Below are positions 27,301 through 35,416 of a DNA stretch of 64,000 bases, one piece after another (the stretch's first letter is position 1; each line of letters opens with the position of its first letter). Source of the DNA: DATBVX01 sp963810775 (GTDB taxonomy: Bacteria; Pseudomonadota; Gammaproteobacteria; Steroidobacterales; Steroidobacteraceae); NCBI GenBank assembly GCA_963810775.1, contig CAWEOT010000006.1, positions 124,001-188,000 on the forward strand. The letters are read 5' to 3'. The position numbers and the translations under genes are program-made. The notes beneath the pieces are model-generated. The model was given only the letters and a program-made list of their open reading frames with translations, was not told the origin of the DNA and ran no database searches.

Positions 27301-28286
27301 TTTGGCTTCGCACCGCAACCGGTCGCCCCTTCATCGCGAATCTCACCGCCCGAGCCGGTCGCCGCGCCCGGAAAGGGCGCGATTGCGGTCGGGTGGTTGT
27401 GCGTCTCCACCTTCATCAGGATGTCGATCTGCTCCTGCGAGTAGCCGTAAGCGTGGTTCGGTCCCGCCGGAAACAGACGAGCTCCCGGCCAGCCCTCGAC
27501 TACCGCAGCGTTGTCACGGTAGGCGGACAACACACCGCGCGAATTGCGCGCATAGGTATTGCGGATCATCGCGAACAGCGACTTCGGTTGCCGCTCGCCG
27601 TCGACGATCCACTCGGCATTGAAGATCTTGTGCCGGCAATGTTCCGAATTCGCCTGTGCAAACATCATCAGCTCGACATCCGTTGGATCGCGGCCCATGC
27701 GCCGGAAGTTTTCCACCAGATAATCGATTTCATCCGCCGACAGGGCGAGGCCGAGTCGCTCATCCGCCTGCACCAGGGCAATGCGTCCGCGCGTCAAGAG
27801 ATCGATGTGCGTCAGTGGCCTTGGCGCGTGATGCTCGAAGAGCGCGGCAGCCTGTGCGCCCTCCCACAACGGGATTTCGACCATGCGATCATGGAGGGGC
27901 GTCGCGATCTGCTCGAGTGTGGTGCGTTCGAGTGCGTGCTCGCCCCGGACACGGTAAGCAATGCCGCGCTCGAGGCGCCTGACGGCGTCAAGTCCACAGA
28001 CGCGGGCTATATCGGTCGCCTTGCTCGACCATGGCGAGACGGTGCCGAAACGCGGGACTACCAGGATCAGCTGGCCTGCGTCATCGCCAACATCCAGGCG
28101 GGGACCGTAGGTCAGCAATCGATCGAGGATGCGCCGTTCGGCGAAATCGAGCTCGCGCTCGAGATCAACAAGGTGATACCAGCGCGCGGCAATTGCGGTG
28201 ACGCCGGAATGTCGCGCCTGTACGGCGCTCAGGAGCTTGTCGAGACGGAACGAAGAAAGCGCCGGCGAGCCTGGCAGTAGCAGCAT
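24396..28286 (-). CDS. purL: Phosphoribosylformylglycinamidine synthase (single-chain)
   Basis: A 1,296-residue fused FGAM synthase, fourth step of purine synthesis, using glutamine and ATP. The N-terminal PurS-like part, two AIRS-like synthase lobes and a C-terminal class I glutaminase with LGVCNGCQMMSAL (nucleophile Cys) are in one chain, the architecture of gammaproteobacterial PurL. HSEHCRHKIF lies near residue 215. The ATG at 28286 gives MLLLPGSPALSSFR, matching family N-termini; a TTG nine bases upstream is possible. Confidence 0.98.
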   Translation of the reverse strand: MLLLPGSPALSSFRLDKLLSAVQARHSGVTAIAARWYHLVDLERELDFAERRILDRLLTYGPRLDVGDDAGQLILVVPRFGTVSPWSSKATDIARVCGLDAVRRLERGIAYRVRGEHALERTTLEQIATPLHDRMVEIPLWEGAQAAALFEHHAPRPLTHIDLLTRGRIALVQADERLGLALSADEIDYLVENFRRMGRDPTDVELMMFAQANSEHCRHKIFNAEWIVDGERQPKSLFAMIRNTYARNSRGVLSAYRDNAAVVEGWPGARLFPAGPNHAYGYSQEQIDILMKVETHNHPTAIAPFPGAATGSGGEIRDEGATGCGAKPKAGLTGFTVSNLRIPDAVNAWEPQRELSPRIASALQIMIDGPIGAAAFNNEFGRPNILGYFRSFELALAGDAPGRIRGYHKPIMIAGGLGNIRRAHIEKREIPVGARIVVLGGPGMLIGLGGGAASSLTSGASQEDLDFASVQRGNPEIQRRAQEVIDRCWALGERNPILLIHDVGAGGLSNAVPEAIAHSHRGGRIDFRSIPTAEPGMSPLEVWCNEAQERYVLAVAVDEVPTVEAICERERCPYAVIGEISGDGQLTLEDRHFDNRPVDMPVDVVLGKAPKMLRDVKSVRSEGRAFDPAAIPLREAVSRLLALPTIADKTFLITIGDRTVGGLIARDQLVGPWQVAVADVAVTASDYVGYTGEAMAMGERSPVALLDGPASGRLAVGEAITNILAADVESLAQVRLSANWMAACGEPGEDATLYATVKAVGEELCPALGITIPVGKDSLSMKSAWAGRERGYSVISPVSLIISAFAPVRDIRRTLTPQLRLDAGATRLLLIDLGRGRNRLGGSCLAQVYNALGTVPADLDDPQLFAGFVSAITTLKARDLLLAYHDRSDGGALVTLLEMAFAGHCGLDVALPLQGATPLAALCAEELGAVIQVRAEDLDTVRAVLRQHDLEQCTHDLGAPEPGERIRIVLGGELLKESRTRLRREWSATSWRLQRLRDNPACADEEYERVGDAEDPGLSTRFTFDPTADVAAPFVGRGARPRIAVLREQGVNSQAEMAAVFMRAGFEASDVHMTDILEGRVRLDDFRGVVACGGFSYGDVLGAGEGWAKSILFNSRAREEFVHFFARRDAFALGVCNGCQMMSALRELIPGSEHWPRFVRNRSEQYEARFGLVQITPSPSVLLQGMHGTVMPIAIAHGEGRAEFDSPAALEACGNAGLIAMQFVDNQGRPTQHYPENPNGSPLGIAALSNADGRITITMPHPERVFRSVQNSWHPSEWGEDSGWMRLFRNARIWVS

Positions 28287-28304
28287 TCGTTTCAAGCGGT
28301 GATT

Positions 28305-28322
28305 CGGGCCGCGTCCGGCCCG
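28305..28322. repeat. 7-bp inverted repeat in the purL leader
   Basis: CGGGCCG, a CGTC loop and CGGCCCG form a GC-rich hairpin 19 bases before the purL start and just downstream of the candidate -10. It has no T-run. It could act as a leader structure or end transcription arriving from the DUF1820 gene. Confidence 0.45.
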
Positions 28323-28336
28323 TCAGCGAGGCGCGC

Positions 28337-28342
28337 ATAATA
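28337..28342 (-). promoter_or_regulatory. Candidate -10 element for purL
   Basis: The minus strand reads TATTAT here, about 50 bases before the purL start, in the gap after the DUF1820 gene. No good -35 match was found at 16-18 bp, so the call is weak. No PurR-like operator was recognised. Confidence 0.35.
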
Positions 28343-28366
28343 TCAGTTGCGCGCTATTGAACCTAA

Positions 28367-28708
28367 TCAGCTGCGCTTCGTGGTATCCGTGCCGGGCGCG
28401 TAAACCGGGCCAGGAAATTGTGTGATATTTGCGCCCTCGAGCACGGTGATCTTGCTGACACCCTGCTTTTTGACTTCATCGATGCGCACCACCGCGTGCA
28501 GCGGCAGGTAGGTACGTTTCACACCCGCGAATTCGCTTTTGATGCGCTCCTCGGTGGGGTCGACGACGACGCTGGAACGCTCGCCGAACACCAGCTCCTC
28601 CACTTCGATGAAACCAAAAAGGCTGCCATGGCTCACCTTCCGGGCGTAAATCTCATAGACCTTGCCCTGGTTCACGAACATGACCTTGAAAATGTGACTG
28701 GCTGCCAT
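28367..28708 (-). CDS. DUF1820 family protein
   Basis: A 113-residue conserved proteobacterial protein of unknown function. The sequence HIFKVMFVNQGKVYEIYAR at the N-terminus and FIEVEELVFGE...VVDPTEERIKSEF in the middle match my recollection of DUF1820. There is no signal peptide or membrane segment. It lies upstream of purL on the same strand and is divergent from tagH, with 164 bp between the start codons. Confidence 0.82.
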   Translation of the reverse strand: MAASHIFKVMFVNQGKVYEIYARKVSHGSLFGFIEVEELVFGERSSVVVDPTEERIKSEFAGVKRTYLPLHAVVRIDEVKKQGVSKITVLEGANITQFPGPVYAPGTDTTKRS

Positions 28709-28872
28709 TTGGTTACTTGGATGGGGCTGATACTGTTGCGTCTGACATTATACGGAGACTGGCGAAATTGCGTCCGTCCCTGCTCCGCAGGCAGGCGCTC
28801 CGACCGGAATCCAATCGAGTGGGGCCGCGGTGCGGTCCCGAGGGCGAACGGGTGGTTTGGCGAGGGAAGAAC

Positions 28873-30237
28873 ATGGCTTTGCGACTCAGAGTCGTCAGCA
28901 ATCACGCGAGGATTCTCGGCCCCGAGGGCACCAAGATATTTGGTGTCCATGGCGGCTCCATTGGTCGCGCCAGTGATAACGACTGGATCCTGCCCGATCC
29001 GGAACGCTACGTTTCCGGTCATCACGCCAGCATCGAATACCGCGACGGTGGGTATTGGCTGACCGACACCAGCTCCAACGGCACCTACGTTAACGAGGAA
29101 CCCGCGCCGATATCCGATATTGGGCCGCAGGCGCTCAAGGACGGTGACCGGCTGCGCCTCGGCGACTACGAGGTGATCGTCAGCATCGACGCCGCGAACG
29201 ATTTTCCGCCGGAGAAGAGCGCCATCGTTGCCTACGACGGCCTCGGCTCATCCGCAGCCCGCCAATCGACCGAGGATGACCTCGGTGAATCATTGAATCT
29301 CGATGCGCTGCTCGCGCCGGAGTCGAGCGGCTCGCGCCCGGTGACACCCGTGAATGCCTACGGTCAGGCCGTAGACCTGCCTCGGATCAGCTCGTCGGAC
29401 GCACCGCTTACGCCGAAACCACGAGTCCCGGTTCGACCGAAGGCCGCCGCGGCCAACCCTGGCGAACAGCCGTGGAATCTCTCCACGCGGCGGCGCATCG
29501 ACCCATATCGCAGCCCATCCAGGACTTCCGATCCCGAGCCGAACGTGCGCGCGTCGGCCGAACCCGCGGCCGGGCCGGACACGGGCTTGCAAGCTCTGTG
29601 TCGTGGAGCAGGCATCGACCCGTCCGGCATTCCCGCCGCGATCCAGCCGCAGGTCTTGCCACTCGCCGGCCAGATCCTGCGCGAGGTGGTGATGGGCCTG
29701 ATGGAAATCATGCAGGTGCGCGCCGAGCTCAAGAACCGGTTCCGGATCACGCAGGAGACGGTGCAGGCCGCCGACAACAATCCGCTGCGGTTCTCCGCCG
29801 GTGTCGAGGAGGCGCTGCGCAAGCTCTTCGAACAGCAGGGCACCCGTTATCTCGGACCCGTCGAAGCGGTGCGCGAAAGCCTGCGCGAGATCCGTCAGCA
29901 CCAGCAAGCCATGGTCGCTGCCATGGAAGTTGCGTTCAACGACTTCTTACACCGCCTCGACCCGCACGAGTTGCAGGAGCGCTTCGATCGCGGCGGCAAG
30001 CGCGGCGGTCTGCTGGGTGCGACGAACAAGATGAAGTATTGGGACCTTTACGGCGAGCTCTATCACACGCTGAAGCAAAACCCGAAGGACGAGTTCCCAC
30101 ACACCTTCGTCGAAGAATTTGCACGCGCGTACGAAGAAAAGCTGGCCGAGCTCACTAATCGCCGTGCGCGCACTACCCCTGTCGAAGATCGGGTCGAGGA
30201 GCCACGCAAGCGGCCCCCGGCCGCTCGCACTAGCTAG
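28873..30237 (+). CDS. tagH: Type VI secretion-associated FHA domain protein TagH (orphan)
   Basis: A 454-residue protein from the ATG at 28873. Residues 1-100 form a forkhead-associated domain that should bind phosphothreonine: GSIGRASDND, VSGHHASI and TSSNGTYVN supply the conserved Gly-Arg, Ser-His and Asn. A Pro/Ala/Ser-rich linker follows. The last 200 residues match the TagH C-terminal domain (VMGLMEIMQVRAELKNRFR, NKMKYWDLYGELYHTL). TagH/Fha proteins normally sit among tss genes and regulate type VI assembly after phosphorylation by PpkA-type kinases. No other type VI component is within the window. Confidence 0.88.
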   Translation: MALRLRVVSNHARILGPEGTKIFGVHGGSIGRASDNDWILPDPERYVSGHHASIEYRDGGYWLTDTSSNGTYVNEEPAPISDIGPQALKDGDRLRLGDYEVIVSIDAANDFPPEKSAIVAYDGLGSSAARQSTEDDLGESLNLDALLAPESSGSRPVTPVNAYGQAVDLPRISSSDAPLTPKPRVPVRPKAAAANPGEQPWNLSTRRRIDPYRSPSRTSDPEPNVRASAEPAAGPDTGLQALCRGAGIDPSGIPAAIQPQVLPLAGQILREVVMGLMEIMQVRAELKNRFRITQETVQAADNNPLRFSAGVEEALRKLFEQQGTRYLGPVEAVRESLREIRQHQQAMVAAMEVAFNDFLHRLDPHELQERFDRGGKRGGLLGATNKMKYWDLYGELYHTLKQNPKDEFPHTFVEEFARAYEEKLAELTNRRARTTPVEDRVEEPRKRPPAARTS

Positions 30238-30279
30238 GACTGGCTCGCTGACGGATCGCGCGCGGACAACAAAGAAAAC

Positions 30280-30371
30280 TGGCGGAGAGGGTGGGATTCG
30301 AACCCACGTGGGGCGTAATGCCCCCATCGCATTTCGAGTGCGCGCCGTTATGACCGCTTCGGTACCTCTCC
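30280..30371 (-). tRNA. tRNA-Ser (anticodon CGA)
   Basis: The minus strand folds as a class II tRNA of 92 bases with encoded CCA. The acceptor GGAGAGG pairs with CCTCTCC. The anticodon loop CTCGAAA gives CGA, which reads UCG. A long variable arm (GGGGC-ATTAC-GCCCC) and T-loop TTCGAAT are present. The outermost anticodon-stem pair appears to be G-A rather than Watson-Crick; the rest is regular. Confidence 0.95.
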
Positions 30372-30488
30372 GTTGATCAGCGCCGTAAACAGATGAGCGA
30401 CGCACGTTTGTGAGCGTCGGCTACGGCGGGGCTCGGGGCGGCGGGGTATTCTACCTGAAGCCCGGACGGAGTGAGCCATCGGCGCCGC

Positions 30489-31883
30489 ATGTCGAGTAGC
30501 GTCCTACATCGCACGCCCGCGATTGAATTCGCCGCTGCGGCTCTGTTGTGCCTGCTGGTCGGCACCTGCCAGCGCGTGCCGACGACGCTCGAGCAGATCC
30601 AGACGCTTGGCCAGCTGCGCGTCGTCTCACGCAACAGTCCGACTGCGTACTACAACGGGGCGAATGGCCCCGAGGGCCCGGAATACGACCTGGTTCGGCA
30701 GTTCGCCCACGAACTCGGCGTAAGCCTCTTCATATACACAGTCCCGGCCTTCGCAGACATCCGCGCCCAGCTCGCCAGTGGCCGCGCGCATCTCGCCGCG
30801 GCCGGGCTGACGATCAACGATGCCTGGGGTGATTCGGTCCTGTTCGGTCCACCGTATCAGCAGGTGCGCCAGCACCTCATCTATAAGCAGGGCCGCCTCA
30901 AACCCCGTTCGTTGAAGCAGATCAACGGCTCACGCCTCGAGATCACGGCCGGCAGTTCTCAGGCCGAAACGCTGCGCCTGGTTCGCGAGCGTCTGCCGAC
31001 ATTGGCCTGGGTGGAACGCCGGCGTGGTGATTCGGTGGAGCTGCTCGGCGACGTCGCCGAAGGCGCGATCGACTACACCATCGTCGATTCCACTGAGTTT
31101 GCACTGGGCCGAAATTTTCACCAGCAGGTGCGAGTCGGTTTCGACCTCATGGCGGGTGAGTCGATCGCCTGGGCCATGAACTCGCGTGATGGCAGCCTGC
31201 AACAGCGCGTGAACACATTCTTCGAACGGATGACTGGCGGCGGGCAACTCGCCGCGATCCTGGATCGCTACTACGGGCGTTCCGATCGTTTCGACTACGT
31301 CGGCGCCCGCGGCTTCATCCGCGACGTGCAAGCGTTGTTGCCACAGTATCGCAAGTGGTTCGAGGAAGCTGCCGGAAAGATCGGCGAGGACTGGCGTCTG
31401 ATTGCCGCGATGGGTTACCAGGAATCGCGCTGGGATCCGAATGCCGTGTCACCGACCGGCGTGCGCGGATTGATGATGCTGACCGAAGACACCGCTGCAC
31501 ATCTCGGCATCGCGGATCGGACTGATCCGTACCAGAGCATCGTCGGCGGCGCGCGCTACTACCAGTCGATACGTACCAAGATTCCCGCTCGCATTGCCGA
31601 ACCGGACCGGACCTGGCTCGCACTGGCCGCATACAACGTCGGTTTCGGACATCTCGAGGATGCCCGCATTCTCACCCAGATGCATCGGCGCAATCCGGAC
31701 TCGTGGCAGGACGTACGGGCGTTTTTGCCGCTGCTCGCACAGGAGTTCTGGTACACGCAGACCGAGCGGGGCTACGCGCGTGGCTGGGAGCCGGTGCGTT
31801 ACGTCGACAACATCCGCAGCTATCTGGACATCCTGGAGTGGGTGGCAGCGGACAGCGGGCCGAAGACCGCCGCGAACCAGTGA
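30489..31883 (+). CDS. mltF: Membrane-bound lytic murein transglycosylase F
   Basis: A 464-residue peptidoglycan-cleaving enzyme. An N-terminal export signal ends in CLLVGTC, a weak lipobox-like site. Residues about 45-265 resemble a periplasmic solute-binding domain (SBP_bac_3; LRVVSRNSPTAYY, FADIRAQLASGRAHLAAAGLTI). Residues about 290-450 are an SLT goose-type lysozyme domain: YQESRWDP carries the catalytic Glu, followed by SPTGVRGLMMLTEDTA and AAYNVGFGHLEDA. This two-domain order is that of MltF. The start may instead be GTG at 30471. It is convergent with, and abuts, the aldehyde dehydrogenase. Confidence 0.95.
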   Translation: MSSSVLHRTPAIEFAAAALLCLLVGTCQRVPTTLEQIQTLGQLRVVSRNSPTAYYNGANGPEGPEYDLVRQFAHELGVSLFIYTVPAFADIRAQLASGRAHLAAAGLTINDAWGDSVLFGPPYQQVRQHLIYKQGRLKPRSLKQINGSRLEITAGSSQAETLRLVRERLPTLAWVERRRGDSVELLGDVAEGAIDYTIVDSTEFALGRNFHQQVRVGFDLMAGESIAWAMNSRDGSLQQRVNTFFERMTGGGQLAAILDRYYGRSDRFDYVGARGFIRDVQALLPQYRKWFEEAAGKIGEDWRLIAAMGYQESRWDPNAVSPTGVRGLMMLTEDTAAHLGIADRTDPYQSIVGGARYYQSIRTKIPARIAEPDRTWLALAAYNVGFGHLEDARILTQMHRRNPDSWQDVRAFLPLLAQEFWYTQTERGYARGWEPVRYVDNIRSYLDILEWVAADSGPKTAANQ

Positions 31884-33347
31884 TCAGCCGAAGTAGATGG
31901 TCTTCATCTCGAAGTAGGGATCGAGCCCTTCGATTCCGCCTTCGCGTCCGATACCTGACTGCTTGAACCCGCCGAAGGGCATCTTGATGTCGACGATCAT
32001 GCCGTTGACGGTCACGCTGCCCGAGCGCACGCGGCGCGCGATGTCATAACCGCGCTCAGGGTCCGCGGTGTATACAGCGCCGTGCAGTCCATAGATTGTG
32101 TCGTTGGCCTTGGCAACGGCATCTTCGATGTCGTCGTAACTGATGAAGGAGACTACGGGTCCGAAGATCTCCTCCTGCGCGATCGTCATCCGGCTCTGTA
32201 CATCCGCGAACACGGTAGGCTCGACGAAATAGCCGCGCTTGAGGTGAGCGGGGCGCCCGCCGCCAGTCACGATCCTGGCGCCCTCTTCCCTTCCCTTGGC
32301 GATGTAGCCCTGCACGCGCTCAAGCTGTCGCGCCATTGCGAGCGGGCCCATTTGCGTCTCTGTGTCGAACGGATCTCCGAGTTTCACGGCGCGCACCGCG
32401 CTGACGTATGCATCGAGCAGCTCGCGTTTGCGCGACTCGGGAACCAGCACGCGTGTCAGTGCGAAGCACACCTGCCCGGTGATTGGCATCGAGAACGGCA
32501 CGAGACTCTGAAGTACCTGCTTCGTATCGGCGTCCTCGAGCACAATGGCGGCGGATTTGCCGCCGAGCTCAAAGCTCGCGCGCGTGAGCCGCTCAGCGGC
32601 AATGGCACCGATTTTTCGACCGGCAGCTGTGCTGCCGGTGAAGCTGATCTTATCAACGCCTGGGTGACGCACCAGGTGCTCGCCCACCTCGCGGCCTGCG
32701 GGCACGAGATTGAACACACCCGCAGGAATTCCTGCCGCCTCGATGCACTCGGCAAGGATGTACGCATCCAGCGGCGTTTCCGGTGCGGGCTTCGCTACAA
32801 CCGTGCAGCCCGCAGCCAGTGCCGCAGCGACTTTGTAGCAGAGCAGGACGAGGGGAGCGTTCCACGGCGTGATCGCCGCAACGACGCCCACTGGCTCCTT
32901 GGCAACTCGCACGATTCCGCCGTTATCGCGTCGCCGCTCATCAACGAGGGGGTAGGTCTTGATGAGGTTTGCGTAGTACTCGAACAACCCGGCGGGCTGG
33001 GCAGAGGCATAGCGAGTGAACGAAATGGCGGCGCCGACCTGGGCGGTCCAGGCCATGGCAAGCTCTTCGTGGCGGGCGCGCAATGCCTTGGCCACCTCGA
33101 GCAGCGCAGCCGCACGCTCCTGCGCGGCCATGCGCGGCCATGGACCGTTGTCGAATGCATCTCGCGCGGCAGCAACCGCACGATCGATATCCGGCTGCAT
33201 GGCTTCCGCAAAGGTGACCAGCACCTCCTCGGTCACTGGCGAGATCACGCTCAGGGTGCGACTCGTCGCGGGCTTTACCCACGTACCACCGATGAACAGA
33301 GCACGAGGGGTCGCGACGTTCGGTCGGAATGACGAGTCTGAGGTCAC
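31884..33347 (-). CDS. NAD(P)-dependent aldehyde dehydrogenase
   Basis: A 487-residue enzyme of the ALDH superfamily oxidising an aldehyde to its acid. ITPWNAPLVLLCYKVAAALAAG and VAKPAPETPL form the cofactor site, FTGSTAAGRKI the Rossmann loop, FELGGKSA carries the general-base Glu and ITGQVCFALTR the catalytic Cys. The substrate cannot be assigned: it lies alone next to tadA with no pathway partners. The start codon is GTG at 33347, 11 bp behind tadA, so it could be the last gene of the guaB-guaA-tadA unit. Confidence 0.93.
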   Translation of the reverse strand: MTSDSSFRPNVATPRALFIGGTWVKPATSRTLSVISPVTEEVLVTFAEAMQPDIDRAVAAARDAFDNGPWPRMAAQERAAALLEVAKALRARHEELAMAWTAQVGAAISFTRYASAQPAGLFEYYANLIKTYPLVDERRRDNGGIVRVAKEPVGVVAAITPWNAPLVLLCYKVAAALAAGCTVVAKPAPETPLDAYILAECIEAAGIPAGVFNLVPAGREVGEHLVRHPGVDKISFTGSTAAGRKIGAIAAERLTRASFELGGKSAAIVLEDADTKQVLQSLVPFSMPITGQVCFALTRVLVPESRKRELLDAYVSAVRAVKLGDPFDTETQMGPLAMARQLERVQGYIAKGREEGARIVTGGGRPAHLKRGYFVEPTVFADVQSRMTIAQEEIFGPVVSFISYDDIEDAVAKANDTIYGLHGAVYTADPERGYDIARRVRSGSVTVNGMIVDIKMPFGGFKQSGIGREGGIEGLDPYFEMKTIYFG

Positions 33348-33358
33348 AGGAATCTCCG

Positions 33359-33847
33359 TTATTCGCGTTTACGCTCGAAAAAGCGACGCAATAGCGTGCC
33401 ACATTCTTCAGCGAGAACCCCACCGAACGTATCGATGCGATGATTGAAGGCCGGCGCGTTCACCAGGTTGAGCGCGCTACCCGCGGCGCCGATCCGCGGA
33501 TCCCAGGCGCCGAATACGAGGCGGGCGACGCGAGCGTGCACCATTGCCGCCGCGCACATCGCGCATGGCTCAAGCGTTACGTAGAGCGTCGTGGTGTTCA
33601 GGCGATAGCTGTTGAGGACGCGAGCGCCCGCACGCAGCGCTTCGATTTCCGCGTGGGCTGTCGGATCGCTGGCAACGATCGGACGATTCCAGCCCTCGGC
33701 GATGATGACACCGTCCTTGACCAGCAGCGCCCCTACCGGAACTTCGCCCTCTTCTTCTGCGCGGCCCGCCAGTTCCAGCGCCCGCGCCATGAAGTCGCGG
33801 TCGCTATTCCCACTCAATGGTCGCGGGGGGCTTGCCGGAGATGTCAT
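33359..33847 (-). CDS. tadA: tRNA-specific adenosine deaminase
   Basis: Up to 162 residues; deaminates A34 of tRNA-Arg(ACG) to inosine and is essential in most bacteria. The zinc site is PTAHAEIEAL and PCAMC, with EVPVGALLV and GWNRP upstream and NHRIDTFGGVLAEEC at the C-terminal end. The ATG at 33847 overlaps guaA by 44 bp; a TTG at 33817 would also preserve the conserved DFMARALELA start. An overlap with guaA is needed in both cases. Confidence 0.95.
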   Translation of the reverse strand: MTSPASPPRPLSGNSDRDFMARALELAGRAEEEGEVPVGALLVKDGVIIAEGWNRPIVASDPTAHAEIEALRAGARVLNSYRLNTTTLYVTLEPCAMCAAAMVHARVARLVFGAWDPRIGAAGSALNLVNAPAFNHRIDTFGGVLAEECGTLLRRFFERKRE

Positions 33848-35414
33848 AGGTCACGCGCGAAATGCCCGGAACTTCGTTGATGATGCGCAGCGAGACTTGA
33901 TCGAGAAATTCGTACGGCAGATGTGCCCAGCGCGCGGTCATGAAATCGATCGTCTCGACCGCGCGTAGCGCCACGACGTAATCGTAGCGACGCCCGTCGC
34001 CCATCACAGCGACCGAGCGCACCGGCAGGAATACCACGAACGCCTGGCTGACGCGTTCGTAGAGATTGTGGCGACGCAGTTCCTCGATGAAGATCGCGTC
34101 GGCTTTGCGCAGCAGATCGGCGTGCGCTTTCGTCACCTCGCCGAGGATGCGAACGCCGAGGCCGGGACCGGGAAACGGATGACGAAACACCATCTCGTGC
34201 GGCAGGCCGAGCTCCACCCCAATCCGCCGCACCTCATCCTTGAACAGTTCACGAAGTGGCTCGAGCAGCTTCAGGTGCATACGCTCCGGCAGGCCGCCCA
34301 CGTTGTGATGCGACTTGATGACGTGGGCCTTGCCGGTACGCGCACCGGCCGATTCGATGACATCCGGGTAGATCGTCCCCTGCGCAAGCCACTCGATGCC
34401 GGGGATCTTCTTAGACTCCTCCTCGAACACTTCGATGAAGAGCCGTCCGATGACCTTGCGTTTCTTCTCCGGATCAGCTTCCCCCTTGAGCGCCGCAAGG
34501 AAACGGTTCTCGGCATTGACCCGGATCACCTTGACGCCCATGTGGCGCGCAAGGGTATCCATCACCTGCTCGCCCTCGCCCAGGCGCAACAGGCCGTGAT
34601 CGACAAACACGCACACGAGTTGCTGACCGAGCGCACGATGCAGGAGCGCCGCGACGACCGAAGAGTCCACGCCGCCCGACAGACCCAGCAGAACCTTGCC
34701 CTTGCCGACCTGTTCGCGCACGCGCGCAATGCTGTCCGCGATGATGTTTCCCGCATCCCACAACGCTTCACAGCCGCAGATCTCGCGCACAAAGCGCTCG
34801 AGGATCGCGCGGCCCTGCAGTGTGTGCGTCACTTCAGGATGGAACTGCACTCCGTAGAACTTGCGTTTCTCGTCCGCCATCGCAGCGAGCGGAATCGTCG
34901 TTGTACTCGCCTCCGCCGTGAATCCGGGCGGCAGGGCATCGACGTGGTCGCCGTGACTCATCCAGACGTCGAGCACCGGGCGACCCTCGCCATCCTTGTG
35001 ATCGCTCAGGCCGCGCAACAGCGACGCCTTGGCCGCATTCGTCACGCGGGCGAAGCCGAACTCGCGATGTTTCGCCGCGGTCACCTTGCCGCCGAGTTGC
35101 TGCGCCATGGCCTGCATGCCATAGCAAATCCCGAGCACCGGAACTCCGGCCTGGTAGACGAGGTCAGGCGCAAGCGGCGGTTTGGTGTCGGTCACAGATT
35201 CCGGCCCGCCCGACAGGATCACCCCGCGGGCTTTGAACGCGCGGATCTCTGCCTCGCTTGCATCCCAGGGGAAAATCTCGCAATAGACGCCGATCTCGCG
35301 CACACGACGCGCGATCAGCTGCGTGTATTGCGCGCCGAAGTCAAGAATCAGAATGCGGTGGGCGTGGATGTCCGCGGCGGGTGGAGTGACGGACTGAAGC
35401 AGCTCTGTGGCCAT
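33804..35414 (-). CDS. guaA: GMP synthase (glutamine-hydrolysing)
   Basis: A 536-residue enzyme aminating XMP to GMP. The glutaminase part has LILDFGAQYTQLIARRVRE, the nucleophile Cys in VLGICYGMQ, and FHPEVTHT. The ATP pyrophosphatase part has the P-loop LGLSGGVDSSV, followed by the GMP-synthase dimerisation domain ending in KPPATIEWE. It begins 2 bp after the guaB stop, the classic guaBA operon. Confidence 0.98.
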   Translation of the reverse strand: MATELLQSVTPPAADIHAHRILILDFGAQYTQLIARRVREIGVYCEIFPWDASEAEIRAFKARGVILSGGPESVTDTKPPLAPDLVYQAGVPVLGICYGMQAMAQQLGGKVTAAKHREFGFARVTNAAKASLLRGLSDHKDGEGRPVLDVWMSHGDHVDALPPGFTAEASTTTIPLAAMADEKRKFYGVQFHPEVTHTLQGRAILERFVREICGCEALWDAGNIIADSIARVREQVGKGKVLLGLSGGVDSSVVAALLHRALGQQLVCVFVDHGLLRLGEGEQVMDTLARHMGVKVIRVNAENRFLAALKGEADPEKKRKVIGRLFIEVFEEESKKIPGIEWLAQGTIYPDVIESAGARTGKAHVIKSHHNVGGLPERMHLKLLEPLRELFKDEVRRIGVELGLPHEMVFRHPFPGPGLGVRILGEVTKAHADLLRKADAIFIEELRRHNLYERVSQAFVVFLPVRSVAVMGDGRRYDYVVALRAVETIDFMTARWAHLPYEFLDQVSLRIINEVPGISRVTYDISGKPPATIEWE

Positions 35415-35416
35415 TC

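Noticed and set aside
30280..30489. tRNA-Ser as an integration site for a mobile element
   Set aside because: No integrase, no repeated 3' tRNA end and no foreign gene block is seen on either side; mltF and tagH look resident.
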